DNA from: Pseudooceanicola nanhaiensis
Lineage (GTDB): Bacteria > Pseudomonadota > Alphaproteobacteria > Rhodobacterales > Rhodobacteraceae
Assembly (NCBI RefSeq): GCF_020171315.1
Contig: NZ_JAIUZP010000004.1
Coordinates: forward strand, 186,001-250,000
Length of the DNA: 64,000 bases
Direction: 5' to 3'
Below the pieces are notes generated by a model that saw only the letters and a list, made by a program, of their open reading frames with translations, was not told where the DNA came from and did no database searches. Both the position numbers and the translations under genes were made by a program. Position 1 is the stretch's first letter; each line of letters starts with the position of its first letter. Below, piece by piece: positions 33,346 to 42,223 of this stretch.

Positions 33346-34432
33346 TCTTGCGGCGGGCCTGAAGACGGGCGAGTGCCGCCGACAATTGGGCGGCCTCGCG
33401 CGTCGAATTCCGTTCCCGGGGATAGGCATCCTCGCCCGCGGCAAGCTGCGTCGCGCTGTCGACGAGTGCGTCGATGGGACGGATGAAGATCAGTACGAAG
33501 AGGAAGGTCAGGAGCGCCAGCACGGCGAGCGCCAGTGCCGCGGCCAGCGCCGCCGATCCGACGAGGCTGTGCAGGCCCGCCTGGAAGGTCCCGGCGTCGA
33601 GCCGGCCCGCAAGCCGCCAGCCGAAGTTGGGCAGGTCCGCGTAGGACAGGTTCGGCACCAGCGTCGTGAAATACTCCCGCCCGTCGGACCATTCGGCGCG
33701 GCCTGACGCCTCGGCCCCGGACCGCGCGGAGGCGAGTTGCATGACCTCCTCCACACCGGCCGTGGTGCCGGTGGAGGACATGACGATCTCGCCCGACTGG
33801 CTGATGAGGTAGAGGTCGATCCCGAGGCTCCGCGCCATCTCCGCCAGCGACCGTTCGGCCCAGCCCGCGTCGATGTGCATGCCCAGCACCCCGGTCAGGT
33901 CTCCCTCAAGGTTTTTGACCGGCAGGGCGAGGTCGACGAAGCGCAGCGGCTCGCCGCCCTCGGGGCGCAGAAGGTTGGCCAGAAGGACCGCCTCGTGGAC
34001 GTCACCCGCAAAACCCGACCGCAGCCCGTTGCGGAACCACGGCCGCTCGCTCACATCCGCGCCGACCAGCAGCCCGTCAGAGGCCTCGCGCACGGTTCCG
34101 TCGACACCCGCGTAGCCGATCCACGAAATCCGCGTGCCATCCCCGCGCATCCCGGCCATGACCTCGCCGATCCCGTCGAGGTCCGATCCGTCAATGGCGC
34201 CGGAGAGATACTTGAGATCGGCCCAATCTGCGTGCAGCGCCCGGGCGAAGTCCTGCCCTGCCGCCTCTGTCCGCTTGCGCACCGCACTGTCGAGCGCCTC
34301 GTCCAGCACGCTTTCGGACCGCGCCATGAACAGCGCGGCAGCGGCCACGGCCAATACGAGCACCGAAAGGACGACGAAGCCGTAAACGGCCGTGCCCAAG
34401 GTGACCAATCCGCGGGACGGTTTCTCTGACAT
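33332..34432 (-). CDS. Cache-HAMP membrane receptor without output domain
   Basis: 366 residues. Two transmembrane helices (~15-38, VYGFVVLSVLVLAVAAAALFMA; ~288-312) bracket a ~250-residue periplasmic double-Cache domain (RPWFRNGLRSGFAGDVHEA, FVDLALPVKNLEGDLTGVLGMHID). A HAMP linker follows (RPIDALVDSATQLAAGEDAYPRE) and the protein ends shortly after it. No kinase, GGDEF, EAL or methyl-accepting domain is present, so it would need a partner to pass its signal, or it is a truncated receptor. It converges on the glycan synthase and overlaps its 3' end by 14 bp; position suggests it modulates that system. ATG 34432 starts the membrane anchor directly. Confidence 0.75.
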   Translation of the reverse strand: MSEKPSRGLVTLGTAVYGFVVLSVLVLAVAAAALFMARSESVLDEALDSAVRKRTEAAGQDFARALHADWADLKYLSGAIDGSDLDGIGEVMAGMRGDGTRISWIGYAGVDGTVREASDGLLVGADVSERPWFRNGLRSGFAGDVHEAVLLANLLRPEGGEPLRFVDLALPVKNLEGDLTGVLGMHIDAGWAERSLAEMARSLGIDLYLISQSGEIVMSSTGTTAGVEEVMQLASARSGAEASGRAEWSDGREYFTTLVPNLSYADLPNFGWRLAGRLDAGTFQAGLHSLVGSAALAAALALAVLALLTFLFVLIFIRPIDALVDSATQLAAGEDAYPRERNSTREAAQLSAALARLQARRKISGS

Positions 34433-34445
34433 ATGCAGCCCAGCC

Positions 34446-35039
34446 TCAGAAGGTGTTGACGGCGAAACCGACGAAGAAGGTCTCGGCCTTGAACTTGTAT
34501 CCGGCCCGCAGAACGTAGGGCCCGTCGCCCAACCGCTTGCTGACAGCCGCGACGACAGAGCTGTACTTGTCGCTGCCACCGACGGAGAACTCAGTCGCGA
34601 AGCCGGAATTGCCGAAGCCGGTCTGCACCAGCCCGAAGTAGTCATTGTCGTTGGTGCTGTAGTTGCCCAGCACGAAGATGTGCCCGAAGGACGTGGGCGC
34701 CCAGCGTTCAAGCGCGACCTTGGCACCAAGCTGCGTCTCATCGGATGCGGTGTCACTGAAGCTGTGCGCCACGCTCGGGCCGAGCTTGACCGTCCCTAAC
34801 CCCTCGACCGGGATCGACCACAGGAGCGAGACGTGGCCGGAACTGCCGCCCTCGTAGCGCGTGTAGCCCGCATCGAAGCTCAGCTGCCCCCGCGCGATGG
34901 AGAGGCTGGCATCGGTCGCGTCTTCCGCGATGTCGAGCTGGAAGAACTCTCCATCCGCCCGGGCCGATGCCGCGCAGGTCAGCGCGATGGCCAGCCCGAT
35001 CGCCGCCCGTGTGTGCGCCTTGGTCTTGCGCGTCTCCAT
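34446..35039 (-). CDS. Small outer-membrane beta-barrel protein
   Basis: 197 residues with a signal peptide (METRKTKAHTRAAIGLAIALTCAASARA, cleavage before DGEF). The mature ~170 residues alternate polar and hydrophobic residues (ARGQLSFDAGYTRYEGGSSGHVSLLWSIPV, TQLGAKVALERW, YVLRAGYKFKAETFFVGFAVNTF) and end in phenylalanine, as BAM-assembled barrels do. The size suggests 8-10 strands. The gene lies 13 bases upstream of the Cache-HAMP receptor gene in the same direction, so they are probably cotranscribed. It could be the outer-membrane exit for the glycan made next door or a structural barrel; no sequence family is recognised. Confidence 0.72.
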   Translation of the reverse strand: METRKTKAHTRAAIGLAIALTCAASARADGEFFQLDIAEDATDASLSIARGQLSFDAGYTRYEGGSSGHVSLLWSIPVEGLGTVKLGPSVAHSFSDTASDETQLGAKVALERWAPTSFGHIFVLGNYSTNDNDYFGLVQTGFGNSGFATEFSVGGSDKYSSVVAAVSKRLGDGPYVLRAGYKFKAETFFVGFAVNTF

Positions 35040-35821
35040 GCCTGCCCTCTCGCCTAAGTGCCGCGTTTCGCGACGATTCTGCCCCGGTTCTATGGCCGGG
35101 AAATACAGCAATTCTGTGGTCACGCCCCTGCCTCTCTGCCCGGCGGCGTGATTAACGAGGCCCGACCACGGGATTGCCCATCAAAGATATGTGAGAAGTG
35201 TATGTTATCGGCAGAGCAGCGCAAGTGAGGCCACGCCCGGGCGAAAGCGTGATCCTGCCGATCCCGTCTCGCCGGATGGTCGTCCCGGGTCAGACCATTG
35301 TCGCCGCCCCCGGCAGGATCGCCCGTCGATTGGTCGTCCCCCATCAGGATCGTTCTGCGCTCTACCTTCAAGAAGTCGCTGTCCTATCCCCAAATGCGGG
35401 GCGCATGCGTCTGATGCTCCGGCTATGTGTCATGGTGAGCGCGGGGCAGCGACCACGCCTGCAGCGTCGGCATTTTCGGCACTGTAGCATCCCTAAGCGG
35501 TGGTCAGCAAAAGCGCAGCCACCCCGCGCTCACCCCTCCCTTCTGCCGTCGGATTTCATCGAGCCCGAAGCGCGCCCTGCCCGGTCCAGCGGTCCGAAAT
35601 CCGGGCGGGACACCCGATGGCCAGAACCGTGGAGCAATGGTCAGCGCCCGCGTCCCGCCCCGGTGATCGCGTCGCAATGCCTGCAAGTCGGGCGCAGCCT
35701 TCTGCCGGAACGGCCGCTGCGGGCGATTGCCCCTTGAGAGCGGGCCGCCGCTCGTGCCCAAGTGGGGCCGTGGCCCACACGCCCGGGCCGCCCGCCTGAC
35801 GCCCCGTCCGAGGAGAAAGAC
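35040..35821. other. Long non-coding stretch before the Asp-box gene
   Basis: About 780 bp without a convincing gene. Frames that stay open are Arg/Pro-rich and lack family text. Promoters for the leftward OM-barrel pair and for the rightward Asp-box gene should lie here; an AT-richer stretch around 35180-35215 (aaagatatgtgagaagtgtatgttatc) is the best promoter candidate. GAGGAGA lies 7 bases before the 35822 start. Confidence 0.5.
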
Positions 35822-37696
35822 ATGGTCCAATCGGTTTTCCTGTCGGAGATGCCCGCCCTTGCCAGCGGCGGCAACGCCCGGGACCACGACATCGGCGAGG
35901 CGCAGAATGCCAACGTCCTGCCCTTCGGCGACAGCTACATCGGCCTGATCAAGGTCTTCCCCTCTGCACCGCAGGACATCTACCCCGCGCAGGTCTACCG
36001 CTATGACCTCGGCGTGTCGGAGCTGGAGAGCAACGCCGATCTCTGGAGCCTCTTCAACGGCATCAACATCCGGCCCGAGCAGAACAATCCCCAGATCGAC
36101 TTCGGCGTTGGCACCTGGACAGAGCCGCTCGACAGCCATTCGAACCCGGCCAAGCGGTGGATCCCCGACCTGCCCTCCGGCGGATTGAACAAGGGGCGCA
36201 CCTACCGGATCACCGACGCGGGCAACACGAACTGGGGCCGGATCGGTGCCGCCTCTGCCAAGGCGGGCGCCAGCTTCGTTGCAACGGACACCACCGGCGG
36301 CAGTGGCCGCGCCCGGATGATCGCCACGGACGGCGCGCTGGAAACCGGCGTCTGGTACGTGATCGAGAGCCCCGGCACCTCCGATTTCCGCACGGCCGGC
36401 GCCCCGGCGAACACCGCAGGCACGGTGTTCCGCGCCACGGGGCCCGGCGGCAAGGGCACCGGCACGGTGCTGCTGACCTATGGCGCGCGGCACGGCGACA
36501 TGGCGGGCAGCGTCTTCGACGACGGCAGCGGGCCGCGCCAGCAACTCTGGGTCAATGTCTACGGCTATGCCAACATCCCCTCCAACCGCCTTGCCCTGAT
36601 CGAAAGCCGCGACGGCTTCGAGACCTACGAGGAGATCGGGGAGATCACCTTCAACGGCGGCAACTTCGGCGCGACGGTGGCCGATGTGGTGCAGCGCCCC
36701 GGCACCACCGATCTCTACATGCTCTGCTCGATCCGTCACGCAGAGCGCGGCTTCATCCAGGTCGTCCGCAAGTCCACCGACGGAGGCCGGACGTGGAGCA
36801 ACACCGGATCGCGCATCCGCCTGTCGGATGACCCGGCCTCGCCGCGCTACTTCAGCTATCCCGTGGGCCGGATCATCGCCGCCGATGACAAGCGGGTCTG
36901 GGCCTCGATGCCGGCCTCGCGCTATGGCGACGACTGGCCCGAGGCCAACATCATCGCCCATGCGCAGTGGTGGGAGATCGAGAACGGCAAGCCCTGGACG
37001 ATCTGGGACAAGGCGATCTCTCTCATGCGGGGGCCGCAGTATTCCGGGGGGTGGAATGCGGATTACGTCTGGCTGCCCGACGGGTCGGGATTTGCCGTGC
37101 ACAATTGCTTTGGCATGCACAGCTTTCAGGACATCAACACGCCGCAGATGAACCGCCTGCGCGACGTCAATCAGTACTACCGCGTCGGCGAAGGGTCGGA
37201 CAAACACACCGCGGTGGTTCAGACCCTGAACCGCCTTGCCTTCGACAACCCCGACTACTGGCCTTTCGAGGACGGCGATACCGTCCGGCTCAGCTCCTTC
37301 GGCTATCATCTGGCCGCCACCGGCCTGAAGGACGGCGCCCCCGTGACGCTGAACGAACGCCCCGAGGCCGCGGAGGCGCAATGGATCATGCGCCGCGAGG
37401 GCGAGTTCTTCTGGAAGATCGTCCCCCGCGATGCGCCGGAGCTTTCGCTGGCGATTTCCGGGCCCGAGGACGACAACCGCGCGATCGGCCTCGCCATGGC
37501 CCTGCGCCAGCACGACGCCAAGGATGCGGCGCAGAACATCGCGCATCACTGGGCCATGCTGATGATCGGCGACGGCGCCCCGACCGCCTGCTACCTGCAA
37601 AACCGGCGCAGCAGCCTTGGGATGCACTACAACTGCACCCAGCAACCGCTGCTCTATGGCCGTCCCGACATGATCTGGGTGGTGGAGCGGGCCTGA
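35822..37696 (+). CDS. Asp-box beta-propeller protein with phage-tail-type repeats and lectin-like C-terminus
   Basis: 624 residues. A sialidase/BNR-type propeller is suggested by the Asp-box STDGGRTWS at ~318-326 and by strand-rich text around it. Inside the first half lie two ~42-residue repeats (124-165, GRTYRITDAGNTNWGRIGAA; 175-217, GVWYVIESPGTSDFRTAGAP), each ending in a short F-x-A-T...G-G segment. This is the Y-x-I-x...G-T-T-D-F...G-A...G-T-x-F-x-A-T pattern of phage virion and tail-fibre proteins. The C-terminal ~190 residues (VRLSSFGYHLAATGLKDGAPVTL; two or three W/Q-rich blocks) look like a ricin-type lectin trefoil. There is no N-terminal signal, so secretion would need another route. 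It may be a glycan-binding surface or tail-like protein; catalysis is not evident. Confidence 0.6.
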   Translation: MVQSVFLSEMPALASGGNARDHDIGEAQNANVLPFGDSYIGLIKVFPSAPQDIYPAQVYRYDLGVSELESNADLWSLFNGINIRPEQNNPQIDFGVGTWTEPLDSHSNPAKRWIPDLPSGGLNKGRTYRITDAGNTNWGRIGAASAKAGASFVATDTTGGSGRARMIATDGALETGVWYVIESPGTSDFRTAGAPANTAGTVFRATGPGGKGTGTVLLTYGARHGDMAGSVFDDGSGPRQQLWVNVYGYANIPSNRLALIESRDGFETYEEIGEITFNGGNFGATVADVVQRPGTTDLYMLCSIRHAERGFIQVVRKSTDGGRTWSNTGSRIRLSDDPASPRYFSYPVGRIIAADDKRVWASMPASRYGDDWPEANIIAHAQWWEIENGKPWTIWDKAISLMRGPQYSGGWNADYVWLPDGSGFAVHNCFGMHSFQDINTPQMNRLRDVNQYYRVGEGSDKHTAVVQTLNRLAFDNPDYWPFEDGDTVRLSSFGYHLAATGLKDGAPVTLNERPEAAEAQWIMRREGEFFWKIVPRDAPELSLAISGPEDDNRAIGLAMALRQHDAKDAAQNIAHHWAMLMIGDGAPTACYLQNRRSSLGMHYNCTQQPLLYGRPDMIWVVERA

Positions 37697-37831
37697 CTGC
37701 GGCCCCTCCCGGCGCCCTCGCCTGACTGCGGCCCGTTGCGGCGTCGTCGGCCACGGCCCGTCGCCCTGCCCTCGCCTACGGCCCCGGGCGTCACCCCGTA
37801 AAGGCAGCCCGTCGCGGCGGCACGGGGCGGA

Positions 37832-39148
37832 TCAGCGCGCGATCACGATGTCGGCCTGAAGCCCACCCATCCTCAGGCTGTCCCCCAGCCGCAGCACGCC
37901 GCCATGGGCGCGCGCGATGTCGATGGCGATCGAGAGGCCCAGCCCCACGCCCATGCCGCGATTCTGGTTGCGCGATTCGTCGAGCCGCGCGAAGGGGCGC
38001 AGCGCCTCTTCCCGCCGGTCGGCCGGAATGCCCGGCCCGTCGTCCTCGACCCGGATGCGCAGGCTCTTCTCGGACAGCGTGACCGAGACCTCGGCGCGCT
38101 CGCCATAGCGCACGGCGTTGGAGATCAGGTTCTCCACCGCGCGCCGGATCGCACCGGGGCGCAGCAGCACTGTCCCTTCACCCTCCGTCTCCACCAGCGT
38201 CACCGGCACCGCGCCGCGCTGATCGTCCTCGACGATCTGCCGGACCAGCGCGATCGGGTCGACCTCTTCCACCTCCTCGCCCGTGGTGCCGCGCGCGAAG
38301 GCAAGGAACTCGTCCAGCAGGTGCTGCATCTCGGCCACGTCGCGCTCCATCGGCTCGCGGTCCTCGTCCTCCAGCATGGAGAGGCCCAGCTTCAGCCGGG
38401 TCAGCGGCGTGCGCAGGTCGTGGCTCACCCCCGAAAGCATCAGCGTGCGCTGCTCGATCTGGCGCTCGATCCGGTTGCGCATGTCGAGGAAGGCATTCCC
38501 GGCCGCCCGCACCTCCACCGCACCGGAGGGCTTGTAGGGCTCGACCCGTCCGCGCCCGAAGGCCTCCGCCGCCTTGGCCAGCCGCGTCACCGGGCGCAGC
38601 TGGTTGCGCAGGTAGATGAAGGAGATCGCCGTCATCAGCATGCCGAAGACCACCATGTTCACCAGCAATTGGTGCGGGTTTGAGGCCGAGACCCGCTTGC
38701 GCGAGAAATCGAACCGCAGGAGGCCACGGGCCCCTTCCGCGTAGACCGTCACCCGCTGGTCATCGGGCAGCAGCACGGCGCGCACCGCCGGCACGGCCCC
38801 GTCCAGCGTCGCGATCACCACGCGCCCCGAGAAATCGTACCAGCGGCGTTGGTCCTGCGCCGGCAGGTCGGCCTCGGGCACCTTGGTGACGGCGATCTCC
38901 AGGAAGTTCGAGATCTCCTCCAGCGTGATCTCGGGCAGCAGGGCCGCCTCCTCCTTGTCCGCCTCCAGCAGGACCCCCAGCTCCAGCGAGAGCGAGCCGG
39001 TCATCTGCTTGGTCACCCCCTCGAAGTGGCGCTGGATGAAGACGACGGAGACCACCAGTTGCAGCGTCACAACCGGGAGCACGAGGATGAGCGCCGCCCG
39101 CCCGTAGAGGCTGCGCGGCACATAGCGTTTGAGCCAGTCGAAGGTCAT
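37832..39148 (-). CDS. EnvZ-type sensor histidine kinase (orphan)
   Basis: 438 residues. Two transmembrane helices (~17-38, ALILVLPVVTLQLVVSVVFIQ; ~163-180, MVVFGMLMTAISFIYLRN) flank a ~125-residue periplasmic sensor. A HAMP linker (RPVTRLAKAAEAFGRGRVEPY) precedes the kinase core with H243 in SGVSHDLRTPLTRL, N box ENLISNAVRYG, and G boxes DDGPGIPADRRE and GMGVGLGLSIAIDIARAHGG. This is the EnvZ/OmpR group. No response regulator is adjacent on either side: the partner gene must lie elsewhere or the gene is detached. The start is 38 bases from a divergent hydrolase gene. Confidence 0.9.
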   Translation of the reverse strand: MTFDWLKRYVPRSLYGRAALILVLPVVTLQLVVSVVFIQRHFEGVTKQMTGSLSLELGVLLEADKEEAALLPEITLEEISNFLEIAVTKVPEADLPAQDQRRWYDFSGRVVIATLDGAVPAVRAVLLPDDQRVTVYAEGARGLLRFDFSRKRVSASNPHQLLVNMVVFGMLMTAISFIYLRNQLRPVTRLAKAAEAFGRGRVEPYKPSGAVEVRAAGNAFLDMRNRIERQIEQRTLMLSGVSHDLRTPLTRLKLGLSMLEDEDREPMERDVAEMQHLLDEFLAFARGTTGEEVEEVDPIALVRQIVEDDQRGAVPVTLVETEGEGTVLLRPGAIRRAVENLISNAVRYGERAEVSVTLSEKSLRIRVEDDGPGIPADRREEALRPFARLDESRNQNRGMGVGLGLSIAIDIARAHGGVLRLGDSLRMGGLQADIVIAR

Positions 39149-39186
39149 GGCTAAACCTTAGCAGCGGACTTGGCGGAGGAAAGCCC

Positions 39187-40113
39187 ATGCAGAGCCCCAT
39201 GCAAGCGCCGGATGATTTCGATCCCCGGCCCGGAAAGCCCGTGGCGCTGTCGCCGCTGGTGCGCCGGATCGTGGCGCCGAACCCTTCTCCGATGACCTAT
39301 CGCGGCACGAACACCTATCTCCTTGGCGCGACGGAGGTCGCGGTGATCGACCCGGGCCCCCGCGATGCCCGCCACATGGAGGCGATTCTGGCGGCCCTCG
39401 CGCCCGGCCAGCGGATCAGCCACATTTTCGTGACCCACGCGCATCTGGATCATTCTCCCCTCGCCCGTGACCTGTCCGAGGCGACGGGCGCCCCGGTGCT
39501 GGCCTATGGCGATGCCTTCGCCGGGCGGTCCGCCGCGATGCAGGCCCTCGCCGCGACGGGCGAGATCGGCGGCGGCGAAGGCGTGGATGCCACCTTCGTG
39601 CCCGATATCCTTCTGGCGGACGGGGCCGAGGTGTCCGGCCCCGACTGGACGCTGGAGGCGCTCTGGACCCCCGGGCACTACGGCAACCACCTGAGCTTCC
39701 GCCTGGGGGACGAGATCTTCTCCGGCGACCTCGTGATGGGATGGGCCTCCTCCCTCGTCTCGCCCCCCGATGGCGACCTGACGGACTTCATGGCCTCCTG
39801 CGAGCGGCTCGCCACCCTGCCCGCCCGGCGCTTCCATCCCGGCCACGGCGCACCGGTCGCGACCCCGGCCGAGCGGCTCGCCTTCCTGCTGTCCCATCGC
39901 CGCGCCCGCGAGTCGGCGATTCTGGACGCGCTCAGCGACGGCCCCGCCACCGCGGCCGCCCTCGCGGCGCGGATCTACACCGACACGGATCCCCGTCTCC
40001 TGCCCGCCGCAACGCGCAATGTCCTCGCGCATCTCATTGACCTTACGGGAAGATCCCGTGTTTCGCCGGTCGGAGACCTGACCCTCGACGCCCGCTTCGC
40101 GCGCCGCTCCTGA
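39187..40113 (+). CDS. MBL-fold hydrolase with winged-helix tail (LACTB2-like)
   Basis: 308 residues. Zinc motif THAHLDHS (H84, H86, D88, H89), later ligands in WTPGHYGNHL and FHPGHG, and a C-terminal winged-helix-like region (RARESAILDALSDGPATAAALAARIY). This is the LACTB2/beta-lactamase-like 2 arrangement, associated with RNA or thioester hydrolysis. ATG 39187 follows AGGAAAG; an in-frame ATG four codons later is an alternative. It is divergent from the orphan kinase gene. The substrate is unknown. Confidence 0.85.
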   Translation: MQSPMQAPDDFDPRPGKPVALSPLVRRIVAPNPSPMTYRGTNTYLLGATEVAVIDPGPRDARHMEAILAALAPGQRISHIFVTHAHLDHSPLARDLSEATGAPVLAYGDAFAGRSAAMQALAATGEIGGGEGVDATFVPDILLADGAEVSGPDWTLEALWTPGHYGNHLSFRLGDEIFSGDLVMGWASSLVSPPDGDLTDFMASCERLATLPARRFHPGHGAPVATPAERLAFLLSHRRARESAILDALSDGPATAAALAARIYTDTDPRLLPAATRNVLAHLIDLTGRSRVSPVGDLTLDARFARRS

Positions 40114-40214
40114 CCCTGCCGCAAGGTCATGGCACCCGCGGCGAGAAAATCGAAAATTTCGTGACAATTGCCTCTGGACGCCCCGGAATCGCATCGCTAT
40201 ACAGCCCCACATGT

Positions 40215-40289
40215 TCCGGCGTAGCTCAGCGGTAGAGCAGTTGACTGTTAATCAATTGGTCGTAGGTTCGATCCCTACCGCCGGAGCCA
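40215..40289 (+). tRNA. tRNA-Asn (GUU)
   Basis: A 75-nt cloverleaf: acceptor TCCGGCG/CGCCGGA fully paired, D arm TAGCTCAGCGGTAGAGCA, anticodon loop CTGTTAA (GUU), T arm GTAGGTTCGATCCCTAC and encoded CCA. A strong terminator follows directly. Confidence 0.95.
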
Positions 40290-40290
40290 T

Positions 40291-40327
40291 AAAAAGCCAC
40301 CAAGCTCAATAGCTTGGTGGCTTTTTT
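40291..40327 (+). terminator. Intrinsic terminator of tRNA-Asn
   Basis: aaaaagccaccaagct (40291-40306) pairs with agcttggtggcttttt (40311-40326) around caat: 16 bp plus T run. Confidence 0.9.
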
Positions 40328-40561
40328 GCTTTTCGGGCCGGTCACTCAGCCCTCTCACTGGGGCACAGTTCCGGGTACAATTGATCGCCAAGTTTCTGGC
40401 CCGAAATCTCACGGGCGTAGAGCGCACTGGCGACCCCGGTCCGCCCCAAACAAATCAGTACCCTCCACGCCCGCCACGCCCAGGTCGCACGCCGCCACAC
40501 GCACCGCCCTGCCTTCGGCGGGCGGTTTCCTGTTGCAGTCGTCTCCCGCGGACCGCTATAC

Positions 40562-40579
40562 GTAATAGTATAACATTAC
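40562..40579. promoter_or_regulatory. Zur-box-like operator
   Basis: gtaatagtataacattac is an 18-bp imperfect palindrome (14 of 18 positions symmetric) with the core TATAAC typical of alphaproteobacterial Zur sites. It lies 17 bases before the start of the ZigA-type GTPase, a family regularly induced under zinc limitation. Confidence 0.6.
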
Positions 40580-40596
40580 ACACCACGGAGACCCAG

Positions 40597-41814
40597 ATGC
40601 CCGCCACGGACCCCCGCCTGCCCGTCACCGTCCTGTCCGGATTTCTCGGGGCGGGAAAAACCACGCTCCTGAACGACGTCCTCAACAACCGCGACGGGCG
40701 CCGCGTCGCCGTCATCGTCAATGACATGTCCGAGGTGAACATCGACGCCGACCTCGTGCGCGACGGCGGGGCGGACCTCAGCCATACCGAGGAAAAGCTG
40801 GTCGAGATGACCAACGGCTGCATCTGCTGCACCCTGCGGGACGACCTGCTGATCGAGGTCCGCCGCCTGGCCGCGGAGGGGCGCTTCGACTACCTGCTGA
40901 TCGAGAGCACGGGCATCGCCGAGCCCCTGCCCGTCGCCGCGACCTTCGACTTCCGGGATGCGGCAGGCGACAGCCTCAGCGACGTGGCGCGGCTCGACAC
41001 CATGGTGACCGTGGTCGACACGGTGAACCTGCTGAAAGACTACGCCAGCCACGATTTCATCCGCGACCGCGGCGAATCCCTGGGCGAAGAGGACGATCGC
41101 ACGCTGGTGGACCTTCTGGTGGACCAGATCGAATTCGCCGATGTGGTCGTACTGAACAAGGTCAGCGACGCGGGCCCGGAAAGGCTGGATGCCGCGCGCA
41201 AGATCGTCACCGCGCTGAACCCCGACGCCCGCATCGTCGAAACCGACCACGGCCGAGTAGCGCCAGAGCGGATCTTCGACACCGGCCTCTTCGATTTCGA
41301 GAAGGCGCATCTACACCCGATGTGGGCCAAGGAACTCTACGGGTTCGAGGACCACGTGCCCGAAACCGAGGAATACGGCGTGTCCTCCTTCGTCTACCGG
41401 GCCCGCCGCCCCTTCCACCCGCAGAAGATCCATGACGCGCTCAACGGTGACCTGCCCGGGGTGATCCGCGCCAAGGGGCATTTCTGGATCGCCACGCGGC
41501 CCGACTGGCTGGCGGAGTTCTCGCTCGCCGGGGCGTTGAGCAGCGTGCGACCGCTCGGCAACTGGTGGGCCACCGTGCCCGAGGCGCGCCGCCCGGATCA
41601 TCCGCAGGCCCGCGCCTATCTCGCGCAGCACTGGCAGGAGCCCTTTGGCGACCGCAGGCAGGAACTGGTCTTCATCGGCGCGGGCATGGACCGGGCCGCG
41701 ATCACGGCCACGCTCGACGCCGCACTGGTGCCGGAGGAGGAGTTCGCACCCGATCTCTGGGCGGATTTGCCCGATCCCTTCCCGGGCTGGCGGCGTGCCC
41801 CGCAGGCCGCGTGA
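40597..41814 (+). CDS. zigA: COG0523 zinc metallochaperone GTPase (ZigA/ZinG type)
   Basis: 405 residues, the long COG0523 form. Walker A GFLGAGKT (15-22), metal motif C74-I-C76-C77 ([15 protein letters not shown]), Walker B-type ESTGIAEP, guanine motif NKVSD, and the C-terminal CobW domain ([16 protein letters not shown]). Proteins of this type deliver zinc to enzymes under limitation. The Zur-like palindrome and GGAG ribosome site immediately upstream support zinc-dependent control. A small DUF6525 gene follows at 22 bp. A second COG0523 gene lies at 42224 in the opposite direction. Confidence 0.9.
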   Translation: MPATDPRLPVTVLSGFLGAGKTTLLNDVLNNRDGRRVAVIVNDMSEVNIDADLVRDGGADLSHTEEKLVEMTNGCICCTLRDDLLIEVRRLAAEGRFDYLLIESTGIAEPLPVAATFDFRDAAGDSLSDVARLDTMVTVVDTVNLLKDYASHDFIRDRGESLGEEDDRTLVDLLVDQIEFADVVVLNKVSDAGPERLDAARKIVTALNPDARIVETDHGRVAPERIFDTGLFDFEKAHLHPMWAKELYGFEDHVPETEEYGVSSFVYRARRPFHPQKIHDALNGDLPGVIRAKGHFWIATRPDWLAEFSLAGALSSVRPLGNWWATVPEARRPDHPQARAYLAQHWQEPFGDRRQELVFIGAGMDRAAITATLDAALVPEEEFAPDLWADLPDPFPGWRRAPQAA

Positions 41815-41836
41815 TGCCCGGCGCACCGGCGGAGAC

Positions 41837-42133
41837 ATGATGCACAGGCGCGACACGAACACACGCAGCACCCTGCGGCGCAGACGGCGGCGCGGGGATG
41901 CGATGGCGGCCTTTGACCGGCTGCCGGTCGCTCTGCGGCACTGGCTGGCGCAGGCCGCCCTGCCCTGGTCCCCGTCCTCGGCGCTGCGGCTCTGGACCCG
42001 CGCGCTGCAGGCCCACGGTGGGGATGCCTCTGCCGCGGCCCGTTACCTGTCACGGGTCGAAAGCGCCCTGCTGGCCCGCGACGGGCCCGCGATCTGGGGC
42101 GTGGCCCCTCGCGGGGCGCGGACGGGATCCTAG
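41837..42133 (+). CDS. DUF6525 family small protein
   Basis: 98 residues. A basic N-terminus (RRRRRRGDAMAAFDRLP) leads to the DUF6525 core RHWLAQAALPWSPSSALRLWTRAL followed by a helical C-terminus (AARYLSRVESALLAR). This is a small soluble protein family that I know mainly from Rhodobacterales, without an assigned function. It starts 22 bases after the zinc GTPase stop with GGAG before the ATG, so it is probably cotranscribed. An intrinsic terminator at 42179 closes the unit. Confidence 0.82.
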   Translation: MMHRRDTNTRSTLRRRRRRGDAMAAFDRLPVALRHWLAQAALPWSPSSALRLWTRALQAHGGDASAAARYLSRVESALLARDGPAIWGVAPRGARTGS

Positions 42134-42178
42134 GGCTGACTTGCCATCCGACAGTCCGCAGGTACAGACACGACACAG

Positions 42179-42206
42179 GCCCTCGGTAGTCCCCGGGGGC
42201 TTTTTT
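42179..42206 (+). terminator. Intrinsic terminator after DUF6525 gene
   Basis: gccctcgg (42179-42186) pairs with ccgggggc (42193-42200) with one wobble, followed by TTTTTT. Confidence 0.8.
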
Positions 42207-42223
42207 CTTAAGGTCTCAGCGGC

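Larger units (their letters stand above)
40290..40596. other. Stretch between tRNA-Asn and zinc GTPase gene
   Basis: After the terminator there is about 230 bp of unassigned sequence. tRNA-Asn genes are common integration targets, but no integrase, direct repeat of the tRNA 3' end or att-like duplication is seen in the window. The right end holds a Zur-box-like palindrome. Confidence 0.5.

Noticed and set aside
35198-35737. 179-residue rightward frame before the Asp-box gene
   Set aside because: The second half is Arg/Pro/Ser-rich frame noise and no start signal supports it; I cannot show it is protein coding.
40290-40560. Integrated element at tRNA-Asn
   Set aside because: No integrase and no second copy of the tRNA 3' end were found in the window; the sequence after the terminator is unassigned but not clearly mobile.
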